DNA from: Bacteroidales bacterium
GTDB lineage: Bacteria > Bacteroidota > Bacteroidia > Bacteroidales > UBA10428
Assembly: GCA_016928305.1 (NCBI GenBank)
Contig: JAFGKY010000028.1
Coordinates: 1 to 64,000, forward strand
Reading direction: 5' to 3'
Length of the DNA stretch: 64,000 bases
Shown here piece by piece: positions 33,752 through 42,020 of the stretch (the stretch's first letter is position 1; every line of letters begins with the position of its first letter). The notes beneath the pieces were generated by a model. That model ran no database searches and was not told the origin of the DNA. It saw nothing but the letters and a program-made list of their open reading frames with translations. The translations under genes were made by a program, and so were the position numbers.

Positions 33752-34483
33752 ATGTACTATTTGTTCAGGAAGGAGATCTCCGGCTTTTTCAGTTCACTCA
33801 TCGGCTATATTGTTATAATTCTGTTTATTACTATTACCGGATTGTTTTTGTGGGTATTCAAGGGGCCTATGAATATTCTGGAAGGCGGCTATGCTACTCT
33901 TGATTCCCTGTTCATCATTGCTCCCTGGGTTTTTTTGATGCTGATACCGACCATCACCATGCGGATGTTTTCCGAAGAAAAGAGAACAGGTACACTCGAC
34001 CTTTTACTAACAAGGCCACTCAGTGAAACACAGATCGTTCTGGCCAAATTTACGGCGGCTCTTGTACTTGTCATTCTTTCATTGCTGCCAACCCTTATGT
34101 ATTATTTTTCTGTTGTTCTGCTTGGTAATCCGACTGGTAATCTTGATACCGGAGGAACCTGGGGATCTTATATCGGCCTTTTTTTCCTGGCCGGCAGTTA
34201 TGCCATTATCGGATTATACTGTTCTTCACTGACCGATAACGTAATCATCTCCTTTTTGCTGACCGTTGCACTGTGTATGCTGATATGCTTTGGTTTTGAT
34301 CAGATCGGGAACCTGAGTATGTTTAATGCAGCCGGTGCTTTGTTAATGAAACTGGGAATCGTTGAGCATTATAGATCCATGAGCCGGGGTGTTATTGATT
34401 CACGCGATATTGTTTATTTCCTGGCCCTTGGCATTATTTTTTTCCTGTTGACCCGTTATAATCTGGAAAGAAGAAAATGGTAG
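33752..34483 (+). CDS. gldF: GldF-like ABC transporter permease
   Basis: This 243-residue protein has about six membrane helices and resembles the ABC-2 type permease GldF. The first loop holds RMFSEEKRTGTLDLLLTRPLSETQIVLAKF, the conserved part of the family. With GldG (next gene) and the ATPase GldA it forms an ABC transporter needed for gliding in Flavobacterium; in Bacteroidales, which mostly do not glide, the role is unknown. Its stop overlaps the frame of gldG. It is the first gene of the gldF-gldG-DUF4340 operon. The ATPase subunit gene is not in this window. Confidence 0.9.
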   Translation: MYYLFRKEISGFFSSLIGYIVIILFITITGLFLWVFKGPMNILEGGYATLDSLFIIAPWVFLMLIPTITMRMFSEEKRTGTLDLLLTRPLSETQIVLAKFTAALVLVILSLLPTLMYYFSVVLLGNPTGNLDTGGTWGSYIGLFFLAGSYAIIGLYCSSLTDNVIISFLLTVALCMLICFGFDQIGNLSMFNAAGALLMKLGIVEHYRSMSRGVIDSRDIVYFLALGIIFFLLTRYNLERRKW

Positions 34484-34488
34484 TACCG

Positions 34489-36192
34489 ATGAAGAAATTA
34501 ACTACAAAAGCCAGACAGCATCTGAAGGTTGATTTACAGATAATTGCAGTAATCTTGCTGGCCTTTGTCCTTTCCTTCTTTTTTTTCCGTATTGACCTTA
34601 CTTCGGAAAAACGGTATACGTTGTCGCCCTATACAAAGAGAGTGCTGAAAAGCCTCAATGATATTGTATTTATAAAAGTATATCTTGAGGGGGAATTGAA
34701 TATCCCTTTCCGGAAAATGCAGCAAGGTATTCGGGAAACACTTGATGAATTCAGGGTATACGGGAAAGACAACATACAGTATATTTTTATTAATCCTTTT
34801 GAGAGCACGGATGCCCGGATCAGACAGGACATGTTCAACCACTTATATGAAAAGGGATTGAAACCAACCAATATATTATCAACGGACACAGAAGGCGGGA
34901 GTATTGAAAAAATAGTTTTTCCGGGCGCTCTGGTCACTTACAAAGGCGTTGACATACCTGTCAACCTGTTAAAGAACAATCCCGGTGTGTCGGCGGAGGA
35001 AAATATCAATAATTCTGTTCAGGATGCTGAATATGAGCTTATCAAAATGATCGGATGCCGTGTCAGGGAGAAAACGGAAATCGTTGCTTTCATAGAAGGA
35101 CATGGAGAACTGGATGAATTTCAAACGGAAGATATTTCCAGGGAAATGTCCATGTATTACCAGGTTAATCGCGGCAGGATCAGCGGAAATCCCGGGGAGT
35201 TGGACAGCTTTATTGCCGTGATTATTGCGAAACCGGAGAGACGGTATAGTGAACGGGAGAAATTTGTGTTGGATCAATACATCATGAAAGGAGGTAAGGT
35301 GATGTGGTTCCTCGACAAGGTTGAAATCAGCCTGGACAGCCTGGCGATGGGATCTGCACTGGCCATCATCAACGACCTGAACCTTGATGATATGCTATTC
35401 CGGTATGGTGTGAGGATCAATCCTGCGTTGTTGCAAGACCTGCAGTGCAATATCATTCCGGTTAATGTTGCCCTTGCTGGTAATAATCCTGATTTCAGGC
35501 CTGCTCCATGGTATTATTTTCCCTTGTTGCAGGCACCGGCAGATCATCCCGTTACACGAAACCTGAACATGATAAAAACCGAATTTGTGAACACCATTGA
35601 TACAATTGGAGCCCGAAAAGGAACAGTTAAAACTCTACTGCTGAAGTCATCTGATTTTTCACGTTTGGCTGAGGCTCCTCTTATTGTAAGTCTCGATGAG
35701 ATCCGTCTCAATCCTTCACGTGAGGATTTCCGGAAATCCGGGTTACCTGTCGCCGTGATACTTGATGGCCGCTTTGAATCGGTGTTTCAGAACCGTATGA
35801 TCGGTGACATCGTACGCGGGTCGGCACCTGTTTTTCTGGCTGAGAGCAAACCCACTAAAATGCTTGTTGTTGCCGACGGAGATGTGATCCGCAATGACGT
35901 CCGGGTGACGCCTCAGGAAATCATAGGATTACCCTTGGGTTTTGATCGCTATACACAGCAAACATTTGGCAACAAGGATTTTGTAATGAATGCATTGCAT
36001 TTTATTTGCGGTAATGAAGATCTCGTTAACCTGCGATCAAAGGAGATGACCCTCAGACTGCTTGATAAGGCTAAAATAAAGGAAGACCGTACATTCTGGG
36101 TAATCATAAATACCGTTTTACCGATTTTTATTATTGTCATTGCGGGAGTCCTTTATAATTTCATACGAAAAAGGAAGTATGCAGCAGCATAA
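34489..36192 (+). CDS. gldG: GldG-like ABC transporter auxiliary protein
   Basis: This is a 567-residue protein from ATG 34489 (an ATG at 34477, overlapping the gldF stop, is the alternative). It has an N-terminal membrane helix (IIAVILLAFVLSFFFFRI), a large extracytoplasmic domain that includes a GldG/ABC_transp_aux part (VAFIEGHGELDEFQTEDI; GGKVMWFLDKVEISLDSLAM) and a C-terminal membrane helix (INTVLPIFIIVIAGVLYNFI). Family: the gliding-associated ABC transporter substrate-binding GldG. It is coupled to gldF and followed by a DUF4340 protein at 15 bases. Confidence 0.9.
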   Translation: MKKLTTKARQHLKVDLQIIAVILLAFVLSFFFFRIDLTSEKRYTLSPYTKRVLKSLNDIVFIKVYLEGELNIPFRKMQQGIRETLDEFRVYGKDNIQYIFINPFESTDARIRQDMFNHLYEKGLKPTNILSTDTEGGSIEKIVFPGALVTYKGVDIPVNLLKNNPGVSAEENINNSVQDAEYELIKMIGCRVREKTEIVAFIEGHGELDEFQTEDISREMSMYYQVNRGRISGNPGELDSFIAVIIAKPERRYSEREKFVLDQYIMKGGKVMWFLDKVEISLDSLAMGSALAIINDLNLDDMLFRYGVRINPALLQDLQCNIIPVNVALAGNNPDFRPAPWYYFPLLQAPADHPVTRNLNMIKTEFVNTIDTIGARKGTVKTLLLKSSDFSRLAEAPLIVSLDEIRLNPSREDFRKSGLPVAVILDGRFESVFQNRMIGDIVRGSAPVFLAESKPTKMLVVADGDVIRNDVRVTPQEIIGLPLGFDRYTQQTFGNKDFVMNALHFICGNEDLVNLRSKEMTLRLLDKAKIKEDRTFWVIINTVLPIFIIVIAGVLYNFIRKRKYAAA

Positions 36193-36207
36193 AGGGAGGG
36201 AGTTTAC

Positions 36208-37176
36208 ATGTTTTGCCGAAACGTCTGTTATATTGCCATAATCGTTTTACTTGCCCTGACGGCTATTCTTTTGGTTACGAGCCGAAACCGTTTTGTTCAC
36301 CGAAAACAAACGGATTTTGCCCTCAAGGACCCTTCCCTTGTTGATAAAATCGAGATAAGTAATGGTAACCGTCATATTTGGCTAGAAAAGGACAAGGATG
36401 AATGGAGACTTAACGGTAATTATTATGCAGATATAAAATCTGTAACGATATTTTTACAAACCATGGGTAGAATTGAAGTCCGGTCTCCTGCTTCTAAGTC
36501 TGTTCGTGACAGTGTTGTCCGCAGACTTGAGAAGCAAGGGATACGACTGATGCTTTATCACGGAAATAAAATTATGAAATCCATCCTGATCGGGTATGAA
36601 AACGAAAGCATCCCCGGAACCTACATAATGGATGAACGAACACGAAAACCATATCTTACGGGACTTACCGGTTATGAAGGAGATAATTTTGAACATCTTT
36701 TTGATCCCGGGAAATCCAGATGGATGTCCAATATATTGTTTGACTATAGCCCGGCTGATATTGCCCTGGTTCAGGTAGAGTATCCACAGCACCCCGAGCG
36801 GTCTTTCCGTATAGTCCATTATCCGGATCAAAATCCACAATTGCTCCGGCCCGACGAAGCAAAATCAACAGATTCTGTTAACATACTGGAAATAAACGAT
36901 TATATGTCTTATTTCAGTGCTGTCCCTTATACGCTTCCCGAAAGCCATGATTATAACCCGGATCAGTTTGTACCTCCATTTGCCATACTTACGATTATCG
37001 ATAATGAGCAACACATATTTTCTATGAAGTCATACAGGCTTCCATCGCATGACGGGACCAAATACGATATCAACCGGTATTTTGCATTCATTGCAGCTGA
37101 TTCTCTTCCGGTTATTGTAAAATATTCTGATACAGACCCGATTATGAAGTCATACGGTGATTTTATAAAAAAGTAA
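36208..37176 (+). CDS. DUF4340-domain membrane-anchored protein
   Basis: This 322-residue protein has one N-terminal membrane helix (YIAIIVLLALTAILLVTS) and an extracytoplasmic domain. It includes DFALKDPSLVDKIEIS and WLEKDKDEWRLNG, typical of DUF4340, which is often encoded next to GldG-like proteins and ABC-2 transporters. It probably contributes to the same envelope complex. Third gene of the gldF operon, 15 bases after gldG. No enzyme motif is seen. Confidence 0.85.
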   Translation: MFCRNVCYIAIIVLLALTAILLVTSRNRFVHRKQTDFALKDPSLVDKIEISNGNRHIWLEKDKDEWRLNGNYYADIKSVTIFLQTMGRIEVRSPASKSVRDSVVRRLEKQGIRLMLYHGNKIMKSILIGYENESIPGTYIMDERTRKPYLTGLTGYEGDNFEHLFDPGKSRWMSNILFDYSPADIALVQVEYPQHPERSFRIVHYPDQNPQLLRPDEAKSTDSVNILEINDYMSYFSAVPYTLPESHDYNPDQFVPPFAILTIIDNEQHIFSMKSYRLPSHDGTKYDINRYFAFIAADSLPVIVKYSDTDPIMKSYGDFIKK

Positions 37177-37284
37177 TAAAGCTCCCTCTCGGGAAGCATT
37201 TTTTTCGTAATATTGACTTTTTGTATTGACAACATGGAAAGAATATCAAATCATTGTTTTCAAATAAATTAAAATTATTCGTAC

Positions 37285-38418
37285 ATGAAATTTGTTGTAT
37301 CCAGCATTGATCTATTAAATCACCTCCAGTCAGCCAGCCGTGTCATAAGTCCTAAAAATACACTGCCCATACTGGACAACTATTTGTTTAAACTCTCCGG
37401 AAATAACCTTGAAATTACAGCTTCCGACCTGGAAACCACACTGATAACATCTTTGGAACTGGAAAATGCCTCAGATGAAGGTCTCATTGCCATTCCTGCA
37501 CGTTTGCTAACCGACTCCCTGAAGGAATTCCCCGACCAGCCTCTTGCCTTTAACATAAATACCGAAACACTGGGAATTGTCATTAGTACTGAAAACGGAC
37601 AATTTTCCGTTGTGGGGCAAAATGGGAACGATTTTCCACAGTTGCCGCAGATCAAACAGGAAAGGAAAATTGCCTTTAACGCTGCATCTGAAATATTGGC
37701 CAACGGAATAAACAGCACCCTGTTTGCCACAGCTGACGATGAGTTGAGACCGGTTATGAACGGGGTGTTCTTCGAACTGACAGACAGTGCCCTTACGTTT
37801 GTGGCTTCTGATGCTCATAAGCTCGTAAGATACAAGCGAACCGATATTAAAGCCGATGATTCGGAGGCCTCCTTTATTCTGCCCAAAAAACCGGCTTCCA
37901 TTCTCAAGAATCTGCTGGCTAAAGAACAAAAACAAATTCATGTGGAATTTGATGATAAAAACGCATTTTTCACTTTCTCGGATTATAAGCTTGTTTGCCG
38001 TCTGGTGGAAGGCAATTATCCCAGTTATAATTCAGTGATACCAACCAATAATACCAACAAGCTCGTTATCGACCGGTTAAGGTTCTTAAATACCATTAAA
38101 AGAGTTTCCGTGTTTTCAAACCAGGCAAGCAATCTTGTCCGGCTTAAACTGAAAGGGAACAAAATGACCGTCTCAGCCCAGGATATCGATTTTTCGACTT
38201 CGGCATATGAAGACCTTGCATGCCAATATAACGGCGATGATATAGAAATTGGTTTCAAATCCACTTTCCTTGTTGAAATACTGATGAACCTGCCATCTAC
38301 TGATGTTTCCATTGAACTGTCCGATGCTTCTCGCGCCGGATTATTTCTGCCTTTCCAGCAAGACGATGATAAAGTGGATATTCTTATGCTGTTGATGCCC
38401 ATGATGATAGGAGCATGA
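37285..38418 (+). CDS. dnaN: DNA polymerase III beta subunit (sliding clamp)
   Basis: This 377-residue protein is full length for the clamp. It has the three repeated clamp domains (1-120, 125-245, 250-377). Family motifs are SPKNTLPILDNYLFKL, FATADDELRPVMNGVFFEL (start of domain 2 core) and VASDAHKLVRYKR, ending in LMLLMPMMIG, the C-terminal tail that forms part of the binding pocket for clamp ligands. It encircles DNA as a dimer and tethers the polymerase. Its stop overlaps the next gene by 4 bases (ATGA), so the exonuclease is translationally coupled to it. Confidence 0.97.
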   Translation: MKFVVSSIDLLNHLQSASRVISPKNTLPILDNYLFKLSGNNLEITASDLETTLITSLELENASDEGLIAIPARLLTDSLKEFPDQPLAFNINTETLGIVISTENGQFSVVGQNGNDFPQLPQIKQERKIAFNAASEILANGINSTLFATADDELRPVMNGVFFELTDSALTFVASDAHKLVRYKRTDIKADDSEASFILPKKPASILKNLLAKEQKQIHVEFDDKNAFFTFSDYKLVCRLVEGNYPSYNSVIPTNNTNKLVIDRLRFLNTIKRVSVFSNQASNLVRLKLKGNKMTVSAQDIDFSTSAYEDLACQYNGDDIEIGFKSTFLVEILMNLPSTDVSIELSDASRAGLFLPFQQDDDKVDILMLLMPMMIGA

Positions 38419-39188
38419 AAATCGAACTTAAAAATCCCCTTATCTTCTTTGATCTTGAGACAACAGGAATTGACGTTGCTAACGACCGCATCGTTGAAAT
38501 CTCATACCTGAAGATATATCCCAACGGCGATGAGGAATCAAAAACCATGAAAGTCAACCCGGGTATATCAATCCCCAAAAAAGCAACCGACATACATGGT
38601 ATAACGGATGAGGATGTGAAAGATGCACCTTTATTTTCTGAGGTTGCAAAAAGTATAATGAAGGTATTTGAAGGATGTGATTTTGCCGGTTATAACTCTA
38701 ACAAATTCGATCTTCCTTTACTGGCTGAAGAATTTCTGAGAGCTGAAATTGACCTTGATTTAAAAAAGCGGAAATTTATTGATATTCAGGTAATTTTTCA
38801 CAAAAAGGAACAAAGGACACTGAGCGCTGCCTATAAGTTTTACTGCGACAAGAACCTGAATGAGGCACACAGTGCTGAAGCTGATACACGCGCCACGTAT
38901 GAGATCCTGCAGGCACAGCTCGACCGGTATCCTGACCTTTCCAATAATGTTGATGATCTTTCCAAATATTCCAGTCACAATCGTAACGCAGATTTCCTGG
39001 GAAGGATTGTATATGATGATGAAGACTGCGAGGTCTTTAACTTCGGGAAATATAAGGGACAGCGTGTGACCGAGGTGCTGAAAAAAGATCCGGGTTATTA
39101 TGGCTGGATGATGAACGGGTCTTTTCCCCTTCACACCAAGAAGGTTCTTACCGCTATCAAGCTGCGGGGAGCGTTTGGAAAAGAATGA
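38415..39188 (+). CDS. DnaQ-type 3'-5' exonuclease
   Basis: This 257-residue DEDD-family exonuclease has the ExoI motif FFDLETTGID (Asp13, Glu15), ExoII motif around FAGYNSNKFDLPLL and ExoIII HSAEADTRATYE (about 155). The C-terminal part (FNFGKYKGQRVTEVL ... YYGWMMNG) is the short domain found in exodeoxyribonuclease X and similar proteins. It is coupled to dnaN by a 4-base overlap, so a proofreading or repair role linked to the replication clamp is likely. The catalytic residues are complete. Gene naming as dnaQ or exoX would go beyond the sequence. Confidence 0.9.
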   Translation: MKIELKNPLIFFDLETTGIDVANDRIVEISYLKIYPNGDEESKTMKVNPGISIPKKATDIHGITDEDVKDAPLFSEVAKSIMKVFEGCDFAGYNSNKFDLPLLAEEFLRAEIDLDLKKRKFIDIQVIFHKKEQRTLSAAYKFYCDKNLNEAHSAEADTRATYEILQAQLDRYPDLSNNVDDLSKYSSHNRNADFLGRIVYDDEDCEVFNFGKYKGQRVTEVLKKDPGYYGWMMNGSFPLHTKKVLTAIKLRGAFGKE

Positions 39189-39267
39189 TTATGAACGATT
39201 GGAGTGTTAGTAACATGAATGAATTGATATTCATCGACTCACTGAATACTGAATACTGCTTACTTCT

Positions 39268-39879
39268 ATGAAAATAATCTGTATCGGAAGAAACTATGCT
39301 GATCATGCGAAGGAAATGAACAATCCCCTGCCCAAAGTCCCGGTTTTTTTTATGAAACCCGAATCTTCCATTGTTATTAATAACAATCCTTTTTTCTTGC
39401 CCGATTTTTCCGGTGAGATACATTATGAAGCAGAGATTATACTGAGAATAATACGGTTGGGTAAAAACATCGAAAAGCAGTTTGCACACCGTTATTATCA
39501 GGAGGTAGGCATAGGTATTGATTTCACCGCCCGTGACCTGCAGCGTGAATGTATCAAGGAAGGGCAGCCCTGGGAAATTGCCAAGGCTTTTGACGGCTCT
39601 GCCGTGTTGAGTAAATTTATCAAGAAAGAAAAACTGCCCGATCCCGATGCCATCAATTTTCAGCTTGACCTGAACGGAAAGACTGTACAGAAGGGGAATA
39701 CAAAAGACCTTATCTTTTCTTTTGACGATATAATAACATACGTATCGAAATTTACTACCCTTAAGATGGGCGATTTGATCTTTACCGGAACACCTGCCGG
39801 CGTAGGCCCGGTTAAGATAAACGATCACCTGGTGGGATCGGTTGAAGGACAAGTATTGCTGGATTTCTGGGTTAAGTAG
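39268..39879 (+). CDS. Fumarylacetoacetate hydrolase family protein
   Basis: This 203-residue short FAH-fold hydrolase resembles E. coli YcgM-type acylpyruvases and oxaloacetate decarboxylases. Metal-binding and active-site motifs are IHYEAEIILRI (Glu pair), GIGIDFTARDLQ, KAFDGSAVLSKF and GDLIFTGTPAGVGPV. The N-terminal IICIGRNYADHAKEM is the family start. It lies 79 bases after the exonuclease, may be its own unit, and shares a palindrome with the convergent dehydrogenase gene; that palindrome includes its stop codon. The substrate is not known, but a 2-oxo-acid is likely. Confidence 0.9.
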   Translation: MKIICIGRNYADHAKEMNNPLPKVPVFFMKPESSIVINNNPFFLPDFSGEIHYEAEIILRIIRLGKNIEKQFAHRYYQEVGIGIDFTARDLQRECIKEGQPWEIAKAFDGSAVLSKFIKKEKLPDPDAINFQLDLNGKTVQKGNTKDLIFSFDDIITYVSKFTTLKMGDLIFTGTPAGVGPVKINDHLVGSVEGQVLLDFWVK

Positions 39880-39907
39880 AGACACGATGCGTCGCGTCTC
39901 TACTTAA
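39872..39907. repeat. Palindromic repeat spanning both stop codons
   Basis: TTAAGTAGAGACACGA (39872-39887) pairs with the sequence up to 39907 with one A-C mismatch and a G-T pair. It is a shorter relative of the 40-base palindrome at 22087-22126, with which it shares GTAGAGAC and GTCTCTAC. It includes the stop codon (TAG) of the plus-strand hydrolase at 39877-39879 and the stop (TAA) of the minus-strand dehydrogenase at 39904-39906. Confidence 0.85.
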
Positions 39908-40929
39908 TCAACCACCAGCACTTTTGCACCTTTAATCCTGCGTTGTTTGATCTCTGTAAGTGCCCTGTTAGCTTCCTCCAGGGGATACAGCTGAACTTCG
40001 GGTATAATAGGAATGGCAGCTGCAAGATCGAGGAATCCCCGGACGTCATTACGGGTAACATTGGCAACGCTTTTTATCTCTTTTTCCATCCACAAATGAT
40101 CAGGGTAGGAAAGTTTTTCCCAGTAATGAATATCGTGATTTTCCTTTCGTATGGCATTGATCACCAGTCTGCCTCCGGGTAGTAAATGCCTCATGGATTC
40201 AACTACCGGTTTCCAAACAGGTGTTGTATCGATTATGGCATGAGGGAGTAGGGGAGTACAGTCCGTAAAATCGCCGGCCCATTTGGCTCCAAGCTCGAGG
40301 GCGAATTTCCTTTCTTCTTGACTTCTTGCAAAAACAATAACCTCCGTATCGGGATACAAATGACTGATCATCTTCATCACCAGGTGAGCTGAAGCACCAA
40401 AACCAGCCAGTCCCAGCGTCATCCCGTTGGTAATTTCGGTTAGTCTTAATGAACGATAACCAATGGCGCCGGCACACAACATCGGCGCTGCTTCCTCATT
40501 ACGTATCGTGTCGGGAATTCTGTGAACAAAATTCTTCTTTGCAATCATGTATTCAGCATATCCGCCGTGAACATCTCTTCCGGTGGCCATGAATTCGGGG
40601 CAAAGGTTTTCGAGTCCTGAACAACACCAGCTGCACTTTCCACAGGCGTGATAAATCCATGCTACCCCAACCCTGTCTCCTGCTTTTAGACCGGCATCTG
40701 CCGCATCCTCCATCACTTCACCAACAGCTTGATGCCCCGGGATTACAGGGTAAAAGGGAGGGGGAGTCCGGCCTTCAATTTCGTCGATTTCGGTATGACA
40801 GACTCCGCAGGTTCTGATTTTCATCAGCACTTCATCTTCAGCAGGCTGTGGGATGTCCGTTTCTGTCAGCTGCAATGGGGTTGTCTGGTGGGTCAGGTCA
40901 TATACACCCTTTAATAACATTGCTTTCAT
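39904..40929 (-). CDS. Zinc-dependent alcohol dehydrogenase
   Basis: This 341-residue medium-chain dehydrogenase has a catalytic-zinc Cys in CGVCHTEIDEIEGR (with the paired PGHQAVGEV) and a structural zinc knuckle CGKCSWCCSGLENLC. The nucleotide-binding loop reads GLAGFGASAHLVMK, and the cofactor is inferred to be NAD(H) or NADP(H). It would oxidise or reduce an alcohol/aldehyde pair, in the cytosol, possibly in mixed-acid fermentation. The upstream HD gene overlaps its start by 4 bases (40926-40929), so the two are coupled. Substrate specificity is not evident. Confidence 0.92.
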   Translation of the reverse strand: MKAMLLKGVYDLTHQTTPLQLTETDIPQPAEDEVLMKIRTCGVCHTEIDEIEGRTPPPFYPVIPGHQAVGEVMEDAADAGLKAGDRVGVAWIYHACGKCSWCCSGLENLCPEFMATGRDVHGGYAEYMIAKKNFVHRIPDTIRNEEAAPMLCAGAIGYRSLRLTEITNGMTLGLAGFGASAHLVMKMISHLYPDTEVIVFARSQEERKFALELGAKWAGDFTDCTPLLPHAIIDTTPVWKPVVESMRHLLPGGRLVINAIRKENHDIHYWEKLSYPDHLWMEKEIKSVANVTRNDVRGFLDLAAAIPIIPEVQLYPLEEANRALTEIKQRRIKGAKVLVVD

Positions 40930-41774
40930 GATCCTTTTATTGTTGATGGATAAAGTGATAATTCCTGATATAAGGATTGAAAATACTCTGTGCCGAATGC
41001 ATCTGAAGCCAGTTTTTCAGCATAAACAGGCAATTTGGTAAAATGAGTTCTTTTTTCGAGAACTTCCTGCAATAGAATATTGACTACGGCAACGGGTCCG
41101 CTATCGGATGACAGGTCAGCATATGAACGCAACTGTTTTTCAAGCTCGCAATAGAAATCCATGGTGAATTGATAACGCTTTTCCTGTTCCTTCATAAAAC
41201 TATCCAATCGTCCGTAATGATTTTTAAGATTGTCAAATCTGAGGGTAAGGTTTTCAATGACTTTTTCAGGTATAGAATGGATCGGAATTTCCCGTTGTAC
41301 ATAGATTTCAAGGTATCGAAAAACTCCGATAGCCCCGAAGGCATCCAGGTCATCGCAAACGGTCAGCAGGGTATTCATGTCATCGGGCATATCCTTTCCT
41401 GTTGAGAGGTTGTATGCATAGGTTTTGTCATCATGTTTTTCAATGGCTTCCAGTATTTCATCATAATCACCTTTACTGAAAGATGCATAACGTGTCAAAA
41501 AATCATGACATATTAAGCGGCTCTCTTTACCATGAGAGGCATCAAGGGTACGTGTTAATCCGGTGTCATGAAAGAAAACAGCAATGATGAGCTGTTCGAG
41601 CATCTGTTCGGTGAAAACATATCCCTGCCCGTCCAGCAGCTCAACCAGCCTTTTGGCATAGTACCAAACCCTCAAGTGATGGGTATGATCATGGGAAGGG
41701 AGCCATTTATTGCTGAACAGGCCTTTAATATACGAATAAAGCAGTTGCAGCCACTTGTGTTCGACCTGCAGCAT
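40926..41774 (-). CDS. HD-domain phosphohydrolase
   Basis: This 282-residue protein has an HD domain with HDHTHHLRVW (His), AVFFHDTGL (HD pair) and IEKHDDKTYAY (about 110-115), the metal-binding pattern of the HD superfamily. It has no membrane segment and no partner domain, and the C-terminal half is helical. Substrate could be a nucleotide or a cyclic nucleotide; no specific motif decides this. Its stop overlaps the start of the alcohol dehydrogenase gene by 4 bases. Confidence 0.85.
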   Translation of the reverse strand: MLQVEHKWLQLLYSYIKGLFSNKWLPSHDHTHHLRVWYYAKRLVELLDGQGYVFTEQMLEQLIIAVFFHDTGLTRTLDASHGKESRLICHDFLTRYASFSKGDYDEILEAIEKHDDKTYAYNLSTGKDMPDDMNTLLTVCDDLDAFGAIGVFRYLEIYVQREIPIHSIPEKVIENLTLRFDNLKNHYGRLDSFMKEQEKRYQFTMDFYCELEKQLRSYADLSSDSGPVAVVNILLQEVLEKRTHFTKLPVYAEKLASDAFGTEYFQSLYQELSLYPSTIKGS

Positions 41775-42020
41775 TAAGTGCTTAAAATCGTATTTATCTG
41801 TTGATTTGATGGTTTATTGGTTTAAGTTCTTAATTCATAGTTCACGGTTCACAGTCATAATGGCTGGTAAATAACAGATTACAGATGGCCTGTAACTTCC
41901 GCCAGCTTGATCTCAGTTATAATAACCACTAAAATAAATCATTACAACCCACAACCATCCCGCCTCCGCCAAGGCTTCGGCGGGCGCAGTACAACCTGCA
42001 ACCATTCAACTCCCTATCCC
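41775..42020. other. Intergenic region with repeat fragments
   Basis: The spacer between the HD gene and pyruvate kinase (246 bases) contains TTCATAGTTCACGGTTCACAG, a degenerate piece of the heptamer family (41838-41858). It also contains a GC-rich palindrome CCCGCC ... GGCGGG at 41959-41984 (core TCCGCCAAGGCTTCGG). No gene is recognised. Confidence 0.6.

Noticed and set aside
33752..36192. Evidence that the organism glides
   Set aside because: gldF and gldG homologues occur in non-gliding Bacteroidales, and gldA and other gld genes are not seen here.
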